Under the pieces are notes generated by a model, which saw only the letters and a program-made list of their open reading frames with translations, did no database searches and had not been told where the DNA came from. From Hymenobacter psychrotolerans DSM 18569 (lineage in GTDB: Bacteria; Bacteroidota; Bacteroidia; Cytophagales; Hymenobacteraceae): a stretch of 64,000 nt of DNA. Made by a program: the position numbers and the translations under genes. How positions within the stretch are numbered: the stretch's first letter is position 1; every line of letters starts with the position of its first letter. This document shows, one piece after another, positions 1 through 6,993 of the stretch. The stretch covers positions 1 to 64,000 of the forward strand of contig NZ_FRAS01000002.1 in assembly GCF_900142395.1 (NCBI RefSeq), written 5' to 3'.

Positions 1-159
1 GCGGGCGGCGGCCAGATTGCCGCCGAAAAAGCGGGCCGCCAGTAGCGCTGTGGTCAGCAGTTCAGCGTCGGAGAGGTGGCGCTTGTGCGGAGCCTGGGGA
101 CGCGTGGCGCGCAGAAAATCGTCGATGAAGCAGTACATTGCCACGGTCTGTTCTGTCAT
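1..159 (-). CDS. Transposase N-terminus, IS982-like, cut by window edge
   Basis: The reverse strand is open from an ATG at 159 to the window edge, giving 53 residues that begin MTEQTVAMYCFIDDFL and continue with a SDAELLTTALLAARFFGGN stretch. This matches the N-terminal region of IS982-type transposases as I know them from Hymenobacter, which have an early Y-C-x-x-D-D-F motif and a helix ending in ARFFGG. The catalytic DDE part lies outside the window, so intactness cannot be judged. I could not identify a terminal inverted repeat in 160-271. Family assignment rests on recognition of the N-terminus only. Confidence 0.65.
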   Translation of the reverse strand, partial: MTEQTVAMYCFIDDFLRATRPQAPHKRHLSDAELLTTALLAARFFGGNLAAAR

Positions 160-271
160 AGGAAGGGGGCTTGAAGGGGTCGAATACTTCAAACCTCGTC
201 TTTCCCGTGCGGAACAGACTTTTTTTAGCGCCAACCTACTCCGCAACTTGGGTTTTTTACCATTCACTCAC

Positions 272-1699
272 TCATTTACGCCGGGTACGGGCTTTGGCGC
301 GGGCAGCTTTCACGGCTTTGGCGCCAGGGCGCGAGTCGCTGCCTTTTGTGGAGTTGGCCTTGCTGCCTTTTTTGCTTCGGCTAGGGCCTGCCACGAAGGG
401 TCGGCCGGTGCGCTTGTCTATGGTCACGCCGGGCTTGATCCACTCCTTGCGCTCGTGGAAAGCCCCTTTGAACGTGGGGTCCTCGCGCTTGCGCCGTTCG
501 TCTTTCTCGCGGTCCATGTCCTGCTGCTCCTCAAACATGGTCGGCATTACGGTCACTTCGGGCGGCAGCGGCACCAGCGGAATTTCCTGCCGGATCAGTT
601 CCGCAATGCGCTCCATGTGGTGCATTTCGGCTTCGTTAGCGAAGGTGATGGCCGCGCCGGTGTGCTGGGCCCGCCCCGTCCGCCCGATGCGGTGCACGTA
701 GTCGTCGTAGACCAGCGGCACATCGAAGTTAATGACGTGGCTCACCTGCGGCACGTCGATACCGCGGGCAGCCACGTCGGTAGCCACCAGAAACCGGATT
801 TCGCCGGCCTTAAAGGCTTCCATGGCGTTGATGCGCACGTTCTGGCCTTTGTTGCCGTGAATAACGCGCACCTCGCCGTGGGCTTTGCGGTGCAGGAAGC
901 TGGCCACATTGTCGGCGTGCTCTTTGGTACGCGTAAAAATCAGCACCCGATGGAACGTATCCCAGTCCAGGAGCAGGTACTCCAGCAGGTTGATTTTGGT
1001 GAGCAGGTTGGGCACCTGATACAACTCCTGCGTAACGGTTTGGGCCGAAGTAGCGGCCGGCGTGACTTCCACGCGCACCGGAAACTCCAGAAACTCCTCG
1101 CTCAGCACCGTCACCTTATCGGGCATGGTCGCCGAGAACAGCACGTTCTGCCGCTTGCTCGGAATAACTTCCAGAATGCGCCGGATCTGGGGCATGAAGC
1201 CCATATCCATCATCTTGTCGGCCTCATCCATCACCAGCGTCTTCAGCTCCTTCAGCATCAGGTCGCCACGCAGGTACAGCTCCAGCAGGCGGCCGGGTGT
1301 GGCAATCAGAATATCGACGCCCTGCGCAATGGTTTCGATCTGGGTTTTGGGCCCCAACCCGCCGTAGATGGCAAAAATGCGCAGGTCGGTGTTGGCGGCC
1401 AGCTTCTTGAGGTGGCTTTCCAGCTGCATGGCCAGCTCGCGGGTGGGAGCCAGCACGAGGGCGCGCGGATGGGTGCCTTGCGCGTACTTGACCTTCATGA
1501 GCAGCGGCAGCCCGAAGGCGGCGGTTTTGCCCGTGCCCGTCTGGGCGATGCCCAGCACATCGTGGCCGGCCAGCAGCAGCGGAATGGTTTGCTGCTGCAC
1601 GGGAGTGGGCTCCGTGAAGCCGGCTTCGGCTACGGCCGTCAGCAGTTGCTTGTTAAGTTTGAAATCGGAAAAGGCGAGCGGCTGCGGCGTATCAGACAT
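272..1699 (-). CDS. DEAD-box ATP-dependent RNA helicase (RhlE/DeaD-like)
   Basis: A 475-residue superfamily 2 RNA helicase expected to unwind RNA duplexes during ribosome assembly or mRNA decay in the cytoplasm. In order it shows the Q-motif region (F-x-x-P-T-P-V-Q), motif I AQTGTGKT (residues 52-59), motif Ia APTREL, motif Ib TPGR, motif II DEAD (158-161), motif III SAT and motif VI HRIGRTGR. The C-terminal 100 residues are very basic, rich in K and R, as expected for a non-specific RNA-binding tail. The reverse-strand ATG at 1699 starts MSDTPQPLAF and lies about 20 nt after a good -7 element (1722-1729). The gene stands alone. Which paralogue group it belongs to (RhlE, DbpA-like, CsdA) cannot be fixed from motifs. 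Confidence 0.95.
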   Translation of the reverse strand: MSDTPQPLAFSDFKLNKQLLTAVAEAGFTEPTPVQQQTIPLLLAGHDVLGIAQTGTGKTAAFGLPLLMKVKYAQGTHPRALVLAPTRELAMQLESHLKKLAANTDLRIFAIYGGLGPKTQIETIAQGVDILIATPGRLLELYLRGDLMLKELKTLVMDEADKMMDMGFMPQIRRILEVIPSKRQNVLFSATMPDKVTVLSEEFLEFPVRVEVTPAATSAQTVTQELYQVPNLLTKINLLEYLLLDWDTFHRVLIFTRTKEHADNVASFLHRKAHGEVRVIHGNKGQNVRINAMEAFKAGEIRFLVATDVAARGIDVPQVSHVINFDVPLVYDDYVHRIGRTGRAQHTGAAITFANEAEMHHMERIAELIRQEIPLVPLPPEVTVMPTMFEEQQDMDREKDERRKREDPTFKGAFHERKEWIKPGVTIDKRTGRPFVAGPSRSKKGSKANSTKGSDSRPGAKAVKAARAKARTRRK

Positions 1700-1721
1700 G
1701 GCAAAAGGGTATTACGAGAGG

Positions 1722-1729
1722 CAAAGGTA
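1722..1729 (-). promoter_or_regulatory. -7 promoter element of the helicase gene
   Basis: On the reverse strand this reads TACCTTTG, an exact match to the Bacteroidota -7 consensus TAnnTTTG. It ends 22 nt before the helicase ATG. No clear TTTG is seen at the expected -33 distance. Confidence 0.55.
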
Positions 1730-1791
1730 CGGCTAATGCCGGCGGGCCATGCAGCCACGGCCATCTTGCCAGAAAAAAATACCCGGCAGAA

Positions 1792-1822
1792 TTTGTAAAT
1801 ATGCTGTCAGGCGCTACTTTTG
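1792..1822 (+). promoter_or_regulatory. Promoter of tRNA-His
   Basis: TTTG at 1792-1795, a 19-nt spacer and TACTTTTG at 1815-1822 form a full match to the Bacteroidota sigma-A promoter. The tRNA begins 19 nt after the -7 element. Confidence 0.75.
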
Positions 1823-1840
1823 TTGCTCAATAGCACACAC

Positions 1841-1915
<75 letters not shown>

Positions 1916-1921
1916 CTCTTT

Positions 1922-1955
1922 AAAAGCCTCAGGCATTGTGTCTGAGGCTTTTTCT
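1922..1955 (+). terminator. Intrinsic terminator after tRNA-His
   Basis: AAAGCCTCAG pairs with CTGAGGCTTT across a 9-nt loop and runs into a T-rich tract, 7 nt after the tRNA. Confidence 0.85.
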
Positions 1956-2105
1956 TTGCCAACGCAGTAGGTTTTGAGCGCTCTGAAAAGCAGGGTTTGG
2001 GCCCGTGGTACCAAGAAAATCTACCCGACTACGGGAGGATTTGGATATTTGCGGCGTTGCAAGGCAACAACATAGTATAGGAATCACCTTTTTTCTCTCT
2101 TGAGT

Positions 2106-3038
2106 ATGAGTTTGGTCGTTATCGGGTCCGTGGCGTTCGACGCGCTGGAAACGCCTTTTGGCAAAACCGACAAAATCATTGGGGGCGCTGCCACCTACAT
2201 TTCGCTGTCGGCGAGCTATTCCGTGAAGCCGGTGAAACTGGTGGCCGTAGTCGGCGACGATTTTCCGCAGTCGGATATTGCCCTGCTGCAGCAGCACGGC
2301 GCCGATACCGAAGGCCTGCAGATCAAGCAGGGCGAGAAGTCGTTCTTCTGGTCGGGCAAGTACGCCACCGACCTCAACTCGCGCGAAACGCTGGTAACGG
2401 AGCTCAACGTGCTGGCCGATTTCGACCCCATTCTGCCCGACTCCTACCAGGACTGCAAGTACCTGATGCTGGGCAACCTCACTCCCCAGACCCAGCGCCT
2501 CGTTATTCAGCGCCTCGTCAACCGCCCCAAGCTTATCGTGATGGACACGATGAACTTCTGGATGGATATTGCACTGGAAGACCTCAAAACGACCATCGAA
2601 ATGGTGGACGTGCTCAGCATCAACGATGAGGAAGCCCGCCAGCTTTCGGGCCAGCACTCGTTGGTGAAAGCGGCCAAGATTATTCTGGAAATGGGGCCGA
2701 AGTATCTCATTATCAAGAAGGGCGAGCATGGCGCGCTGCTGTTTGATAAGAAGCAGGTGTTCTTCGCGCCGGCCCTGCCGCTGGAAGAAGTATTCGACCC
2801 GACCGGTGCCGGCGACACCTTCGCGGGCGGCTTCATCGGCTACCTCGCCGCCACCGACGACATCAGCTTCGAGAACATGAAGCGGGCCGTAGTGCACGGC
2901 TCGGCCATGGCTTCGTTCTGCGTAGAGAAGTTCGGGACGGAGCGCCTGCTGAACCTGAGCCAGGAAGAAATTGAAGCGCGCGAGCAGCAGTTTGCCGACC
3001 TGGTAGCCGTGATGCCGGCTACTGTGGCCGCCTCGTAG
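2106..3038 (+). CDS. PfkB-family carbohydrate/nucleoside kinase
   Basis: A 310-residue ribokinase-fold enzyme that should transfer phosphate from ATP to a sugar or nucleoside in the cytoplasm. It has the N-terminal GGAATY substrate-lid region near residue 27 and the C-terminal PfkB signature DPTGAGDTFAGG with catalytic Asp237. I chose the ATG at 2106 (MSLVVIGSVAFD). An in-frame TTG at 2100 adds only two residues. The gene is alone, bounded by the tRNA-His terminator and its own terminator. The substrate is not deducible. The bacterial adenosine-kinase/ribokinase group is likely, and this gene differs clearly from the fructokinase at 59380. Confidence 0.9.
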   Translation: MSLVVIGSVAFDALETPFGKTDKIIGGAATYISLSASYSVKPVKLVAVVGDDFPQSDIALLQQHGADTEGLQIKQGEKSFFWSGKYATDLNSRETLVTELNVLADFDPILPDSYQDCKYLMLGNLTPQTQRLVIQRLVNRPKLIVMDTMNFWMDIALEDLKTTIEMVDVLSINDEEARQLSGQHSLVKAAKIILEMGPKYLIIKKGEHGALLFDKKQVFFAPALPLEEVFDPTGAGDTFAGGFIGYLAATDDISFENMKRAVVHGSAMASFCVEKFGTERLLNLSQEEIEAREQQFADLVAVMPATVAAS

Positions 3039-3059
3039 CCGCTACCGCATTTGCACAGG

Positions 3060-3093
3060 AAAGCCCCGGCCATCAGGTTCGGGGCTTTTTCTT
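3060..3093 (+). terminator. Intrinsic terminator after PfkB kinase
   Basis: AAAGCCCCG and CGGGGCTTTTT pair across an 11-nt loop, followed by TCTT. Confidence 0.85.
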
Positions 3094-3168
3094 GCCCGGA
3101 TTTTGCGCAACCCCACGGCCTGCTGGCGGGTAAAAGGAATATTCATCTACCCGTAAATCCCCACGGCC

Positions 3169-3417
3169 ATGAGCATGAGCAAAAAAGAAACCGACCTGAC
3201 GAACGACCAGACTTCTGTCAACCCGGCTGCCAATACCAAAAAGAAAAGCACGCAGGTGCAGAACCCGAACGTGAATAACGTATCCATCCGCGGCAACACC
3301 ACGGACGGCAATTCATCGGGCGAAAACAACATTCCGCCCATCCGCAACAACCCACAGGGCAACAAGCCCATGTCGGTAGACGGCAGCCAGAAAGGCCCTG
3401 GCCGCAAAGGCGACTAG
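3169..3417 (+). CDS. Small Asn-rich hydrophilic protein, unknown
   Basis: An 82-residue ORF starting MSMSKKETDLTND (a second in-frame ATG at 3175). It is unusually rich in Asn, Gly, Ser, Pro and Lys and has no hydrophobic segment, signal peptide or recognised domain. The composition, with repeated NN, NTK and GN pairs and a basic GPGRKGD tail, suggests an intrinsically disordered cytoplasmic protein. It is more AT-rich than its neighbours. It lies between the terminator of the PfkB kinase and a long inverted repeat that would end its transcript. I do not recognise a family. That it is translated is an inference from the clean start, absence of competing frames and isolated position. Confidence 0.5.
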   Translation: MSMSKKETDLTNDQTSVNPAANTKKKSTQVQNPNVNNVSIRGNTTDGNSSGENNIPPIRNNPQGNKPMSVDGSQKGPGRKGD

Positions 3418-3426
3418 GTTTTTTTA

Positions 3427-3522
3427 GAAGTGAGACTGTAAGAAGTGAGAGGTGAGACCTTCGTTCTGGCAATACGCCAGTTGAACGGAAGTCTCACCTC
3501 TCACTTCTTACAGTCTCACTTC
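3427..3522. repeat. 32-bp perfect inverted repeat between convergent genes
   Basis: Arms 3427-3458 and 3491-3522 are exact reverse complements, separated by a 32-nt spacer. Each arm itself holds two copies of GAAGTGAGA. It sits between the stops of the small protein (3417) and the reverse-strand lipoprotein (3528), so it can act as a bidirectional terminator. The run of T at 3419-3425 lies outside the left arm and would serve the reverse strand poorly. Confidence 0.8.
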
Positions 3523-3527
3523 CAAGC

Positions 3528-4343
3528 TCAGGGCACTACGGTCAGGCGCACCACGCGGGTGTCCACGTCGCCGTTGTCGAAGAAGTCCTGTTCGAAGAGG
3601 ATGGTTTTGTTGTCGAGCCAGCGCGGCTGGGTGCAGCCCCATTCCGTCTGCCGCTCCCACAGCAGCCGCAGCGTGCTGCCTTCTACCGACCACAGCTGCA
3701 GGCCGCTGGGCTCGTAGCGGGCCAGCACATCGGAGTTGCCGCACACGAAATGCCGGCCGTCGGGCGCAATGGCCGGCGGGCTCCAGACGCGGGTGCGGCG
3801 CCCGGTCCGCTGATCAACCAGCATAAAATAGCCGCCTTCGTACAGGTGCACCGCCACCAGCCATTGATGAATGGCAGGCAGGCTGGACAGGTATTCATAG
3901 CCGACGTTGGTATCGGGGTTTTCCGCGGGGTTGTTGCGTAGCTGCAGCGGCTTGGCTTTGCTGGGATACAGCCAGAGGGTATTGCCACTGCGGCGCACGG
4001 TTTTGCCCGCCGTCCGCAGGCGCTGCCGCTCTTCGGCCGCAAAGTCGAACGTCTCTTCCTCTTCAGCGGAGGCCGGCGTAGCGGGCAGCACCAGCGGCTT
4101 CGGTAGCCGCTCATACACTCCGCGCGACGCCTGATGAATGGGCAGGACCCGGCCCGGTACCTGCACCAGTGTATCGAGGTGGCCGAGGCGATAGATGCGT
4201 GGCGGCAGCGGCCGGGGCAGCCGGGGCGTGGGCGCCACCATCGGAACGCCGGGCTGGCTCCGTTCGGTGGGCCCGCGGAAAGAACAACTCAACAAAAGCA
4301 CTGCCAGTGGCAAAACCACTACTAGTGCGCGAAGCCGGAACAT
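3528..4343 (-). CDS. Predicted lipoprotein of unknown function
   Basis: A 271-residue protein beginning MFRLRALVVVLPLAVLLLSC, a type II signal peptide whose lipobox cysteine is residue 20, so it should be lipid-anchored outside the inner membrane. A Pro/Arg-rich linker follows (about residues 25-55). The rest has short repeats of the kind YFMLVDQRTG, HFVCGNSDVLARY and LQLWSVEGSTLRLLW, reminiscent of WD40- or PQQ-like beta-blades, but no family can be named. It lies 24 nt downstream of the M61 peptidase on the same strand, so the two are probably cotranscribed. A role with that peptidase is only a guess. Confidence 0.7.
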   Translation of the reverse strand: MFRLRALVVVLPLAVLLLSCSFRGPTERSQPGVPMVAPTPRLPRPLPPRIYRLGHLDTLVQVPGRVLPIHQASRGVYERLPKPLVLPATPASAEEEETFDFAAEERQRLRTAGKTVRRSGNTLWLYPSKAKPLQLRNNPAENPDTNVGYEYLSSLPAIHQWLVAVHLYEGGYFMLVDQRTGRRTRVWSPPAIAPDGRHFVCGNSDVLARYEPSGLQLWSVEGSTLRLLWERQTEWGCTQPRWLDNKTILFEQDFFDNGDVDTRVVRLTVVP

Positions 4344-4367
4344 GGGAGTAGAGATAAAACGCCGCGC

Positions 4368-6104
4368 TTAGAATTCCTGCTTCAACCAATTTTTGAAGCT
4401 GGCCTGCTGCTCCGCAGTAGCTTCCGGGAGCTTTTCAATCGTAATCTTCTGCCAGAACCGCTGGCCTTCCTGCGCGGTCAGTGGCACGGTCAGCAGCCGG
4501 TTCTGCCGGAACACGCTCACTTCGTAGTGCTGCTCGGGGCTGGTAGAGAGCAGGCTCTGCAGATTCATGTCCACGCGGCGCCCGTTCACGGCCACTATTT
4601 CGTCGTCTACGGTGAAGGCGGCGGCGGCCGGGGAGCCGGGCAGAATGTCCGTGACTTCCGTCCGCTCGTTTTTCACCACCGTCCGGAACCCGAACAGGCC
4701 TTCGGAAACCGACATATTCTCTTCGATGCGCAGCGTGCAACCCACAAAGCTCAGGGCCTTGTCCAGCGGCTCTTCCAGCGGCGCCGTGCCATAAATGAAC
4801 TTGTCGAAATAGGCCGTCATGTCGCGCCCGGCCACGTCCATTACAATGCGGCCGTAGTCGTCCTCAGTATAACCAATGCCGGTTTTGCCGAATTCCTCCC
4901 ACAGGCGGCGCATTACGTCATCGAGGCTGCGCTGGTGCTGGGAGAGGCGGCGCAGCGTAAGATCGAGCAGCAACGCCACCAGCGCGCCTTTGTGGTAGAC
5001 CGATACTTTGCGGTCCGGAATGCCGGGCTTGTAGCCGTCCAGCCACAGATCCATGCTGGCATCGGCCAGGGACAGGTGGTAGCAGCCGTAGTCGTCGTAG
5101 TGCTTGCGTAGCACGGTGTTCAGCTCCGCGAAATACTGCCCGGCGGTGCGCACCTGGGCCCGGGCCAGCAGGTACTCGCCGTAGTACGTCGTGATGCCCT
5201 CCGCTATAAAGCAGGTGCGGAAGTAATTTTCCTTGGAGTAGTCGTAGGGCTGCATCTCGGCGGGCCGGATGCTCTTGATGTTCCAGGCGTGGAACAGCTC
5301 GTGGCAGCTGACGCCCAGCAGCTCCTTGTACAGGCCCTCGGTCATCAGCAGCTCAGCCGGGCCCAGCGTAATCACCGTGGAGTTGAGGTGCTCGACGCCG
5401 TGGTAGTGCTTATAGGGCAGAATCTGGTTGAGGAAGTGGTAATCCTGCGCCGGAAATGAGCCGAATAATGCCAGCTGTTCCGCGCTGAAGGCCCGGAAGT
5501 CCGTTACCAGCCGCTGCCAGTCCGGGGCGCACTCGCCCTGAATCCAGATGTAGAACGGCAGGCCCTGCACCTCGTAGTTGCGGTATTGCAGCGTGGGGCT
5601 GGCAATGAGCGGCGAATCGGCCAGGTGGTCGAAGCTCTGGGCCTGCAGCACGTTGGGGCCGCTCTGGGGCAGGCCGCAGGCCAGCTGCCAGCCGTCGGGC
5701 AGTTGGAGCTGCACCTGGCAGGGCTCGTGCTGGCGGCCTTCCACGTACATAAAGCCCTGCACCGGGTTCAGGTAGAGCTGGGTCTCATCGAGCCAGGAGC
5801 CGCCGGCATCCATCTGGTGCGCGTAGAAATTGTAGCGTACCTGCACCGTTCGGCCCTGCACTCCGCTCACTTCCCACCGGTCCTTCGTGAGCTTGCGCAC
5901 GCCCAGCACTTCCTGCGAAGCGGCATCCACTACTTCCACGTGCTGCAGCTTCTGGGCGAAGTTCTGCAGCTCGTAGCGTCCTGGGCGCCACGCAGGCAGC
6001 TGCAGCTCCACGGTTTCGGGGCCGGCGGCGGGCACCTCGAAGGTCATGTGCAGCTGCACGTAAAAAGTAAGCGGGTTCTCGAACGAAACGTAGTAGTGAA
6101 TCAT
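4368..6104 (-). CDS. M61 family metallopeptidase with PDZ domain
   Basis: A 578-residue protein of the glycyl-aminopeptidase (M61) family. The N-terminal beta domain (residues 1-160) is followed by the zinc peptidase domain with H268-E-L-F-H272 in the context SCHELFHAWN and a downstream AEGITTYYGEYLL segment that supplies the third zinc ligand. A PDZ domain near residues 480-560 holds the ILPGSPAAAAFTVDDEIVAVNG region. There is no signal peptide: the protein starts MIHYYVSFENP, so it is probably cytoplasmic. Length and domain order are normal for the family. A degenerate -7 element (TACCTTCG on the reverse strand, 6142-6149) lies 38 nt upstream. It probably forms an operon with the lipoprotein at 3528. 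Confidence 0.9.
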   Translation of the reverse strand: MIHYYVSFENPLTFYVQLHMTFEVPAAGPETVELQLPAWRPGRYELQNFAQKLQHVEVVDAASQEVLGVRKLTKDRWEVSGVQGRTVQVRYNFYAHQMDAGGSWLDETQLYLNPVQGFMYVEGRQHEPCQVQLQLPDGWQLACGLPQSGPNVLQAQSFDHLADSPLIASPTLQYRNYEVQGLPFYIWIQGECAPDWQRLVTDFRAFSAEQLALFGSFPAQDYHFLNQILPYKHYHGVEHLNSTVITLGPAELLMTEGLYKELLGVSCHELFHAWNIKSIRPAEMQPYDYSKENYFRTCFIAEGITTYYGEYLLARAQVRTAGQYFAELNTVLRKHYDDYGCYHLSLADASMDLWLDGYKPGIPDRKVSVYHKGALVALLLDLTLRRLSQHQRSLDDVMRRLWEEFGKTGIGYTEDDYGRIVMDVAGRDMTAYFDKFIYGTAPLEEPLDKALSFVGCTLRIEENMSVSEGLFGFRTVVKNERTEVTDILPGSPAAAAFTVDDEIVAVNGRRVDMNLQSLLSTSPEQHYEVSVFRQNRLLTVPLTAQEGQRFWQKITIEKLPEATAEQQASFKNWLKQEF

Positions 6105-6141
6105 AGCCGGAAGTAGGGGCGGAGCGGCGGCAAACCTGCCG

Positions 6142-6149
6142 CGAAGGTA
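6142..6149 (-). promoter_or_regulatory. Possible -7 element of the M61 gene
   Basis: The reverse strand reads TACCTTCG, one mismatch from TAnnTTTG, in the same GTACCTTYGC context seen at other genes of the window. Confidence 0.4.
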
Positions 6150-6279
6150 CGCCTATCCGGCCGAAAAAAGCGGATAGTACGCCGCCTTTGATACGGTAAA
6201 ACAGCCTCTGCTGCTGACGTCAACGCCCTGAATTTTCAGTAGATGACCGGTGGGTGCCACGGAAAAAGCAACCGGAGAC

Positions 6280-6311
6280 TTTGGCTTTTCCAACTCAAGC
6301 TCTTACCTTTG
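6280..6311 (+). promoter_or_regulatory. Promoter of rpmH-rnpA
   Basis: TTTG at 6280-6283, a 20-nt spacer and TACCTTTG at 6304-6311 match the Bacteroidota promoter exactly. The expected start site leaves a 5' leader of about 30 nt before rpmH. Confidence 0.75.
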
Positions 6312-6346
6312 CCGGCCCTACCTGTAATTGAGTCACCAGACATATC

Positions 6347-6505
6347 ATGAAACGTACTTTTCAGCCTTCGCAGCGCAAGCGCCGCAACAAGCACGGGTTC
6401 CGCACCCGTATGGAATCCGCTAACGGCCGCAACGTGCTGGCCCGTCGTCGTGCCAAAGGCCGCAAGCGCCTGACCGTATCCGACGAAGGACGTCATAAGC
6501 GCTAA
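6347..6505 (+). CDS. rpmH: 50S ribosomal protein L34
   Basis: A 52-residue, very basic protein: it starts [20 protein letters not shown] and continues [22 protein letters not shown], the complete L34 signature. It is a structural component of the large ribosomal subunit. It precedes rnpA by 43 nt, the near-universal rpmH-rnpA order. A strong promoter lies just upstream. The tail SDEGRHKR is slightly longer than in short L34 forms. It was found by direct reading because the ORF is short. Confidence 0.97.
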   Translation: MKRTFQPSQRKRRNKHGFRTRMESANGRNVLARRRAKGRKRLTVSDEGRHKR

Positions 6506-6548
6506 GCCGCTGTCGACGGCTGTGGCCGTGCCCACCGACTCATCTCCG

Positions 6549-6965
6549 ATGCCGGTGGCACGCTCCTACTCGTTTCCGAAAGAAGAACACTTGTGTCGAA
6601 AGAAGCTCATTGAGCAGCTTTTCGGCCGGGGTTCTTCTTTTGGTTTATACCCGTTGCGGCTGATCTGGCTGCCCGTCGAAGCGCGCACTGCTGCGCCCCC
6701 GCAGGTGCTGGTGAGCGTGAGCAAGCGCAGCTTCAAGCGCGCCGTAGACCGCAATTATTTGAAGCGCCTGCTGCGCGAAGCATACCGCCTCAACAAGTAC
6801 CGCCTGACAGAAGCCGAAGGAGGCCATGCTGTCGGGCTTTTGGCAATTATCTATACCGGCAAGGAAAAAAAGCCTTTCACGCTGGTTGAAAAAAAATTAA
6901 TTTCAGGGCTGGAGCGTTTGCTGACCGACGCAACCCCGCAAGCAGGGGAGGCGTCTGCTTCGTAG
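6549..6965 (+). CDS. rnpA: Ribonuclease P protein component
   Basis: A 138-residue basic protein that binds RNase P RNA and helps process tRNA 5' ends. It has the diagnostic RNR region: K-R-A-V-D-R-N-Y-L-K-R-L-L-R-E-A-Y-R, roughly residues 73-90, and an N-terminal F-P-K-E-E-H-L motif. I chose the ATG at 6549 (MPVARSYSFPK). A GTG at 6522 would add nine residues unlike the family. The C-terminus (TPQAGEASAS) is a non-conserved tail. It follows rpmH and is 28 nt from the S41 protease gene, so the three may share a transcript. Confidence 0.95.
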   Translation: MPVARSYSFPKEEHLCRKKLIEQLFGRGSSFGLYPLRLIWLPVEARTAAPPQVLVSVSKRSFKRAVDRNYLKRLLREAYRLNKYRLTEAEGGHAVGLLAIIYTGKEKKPFTLVEKKLISGLERLLTDATPQAGEASAS

Positions 6966-6993
6966 GGTCGTTTATCTGCTCCTTTCCCTGTCT

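Noticed and set aside
17..1798. 593-residue open frame opposite the helicase gene
   Set aside because: It is antisense to a gene with all helicase motifs; its composition (His/Gln/Val-rich, no motif) is typical of reverse-frame shadows in GC-rich DNA.
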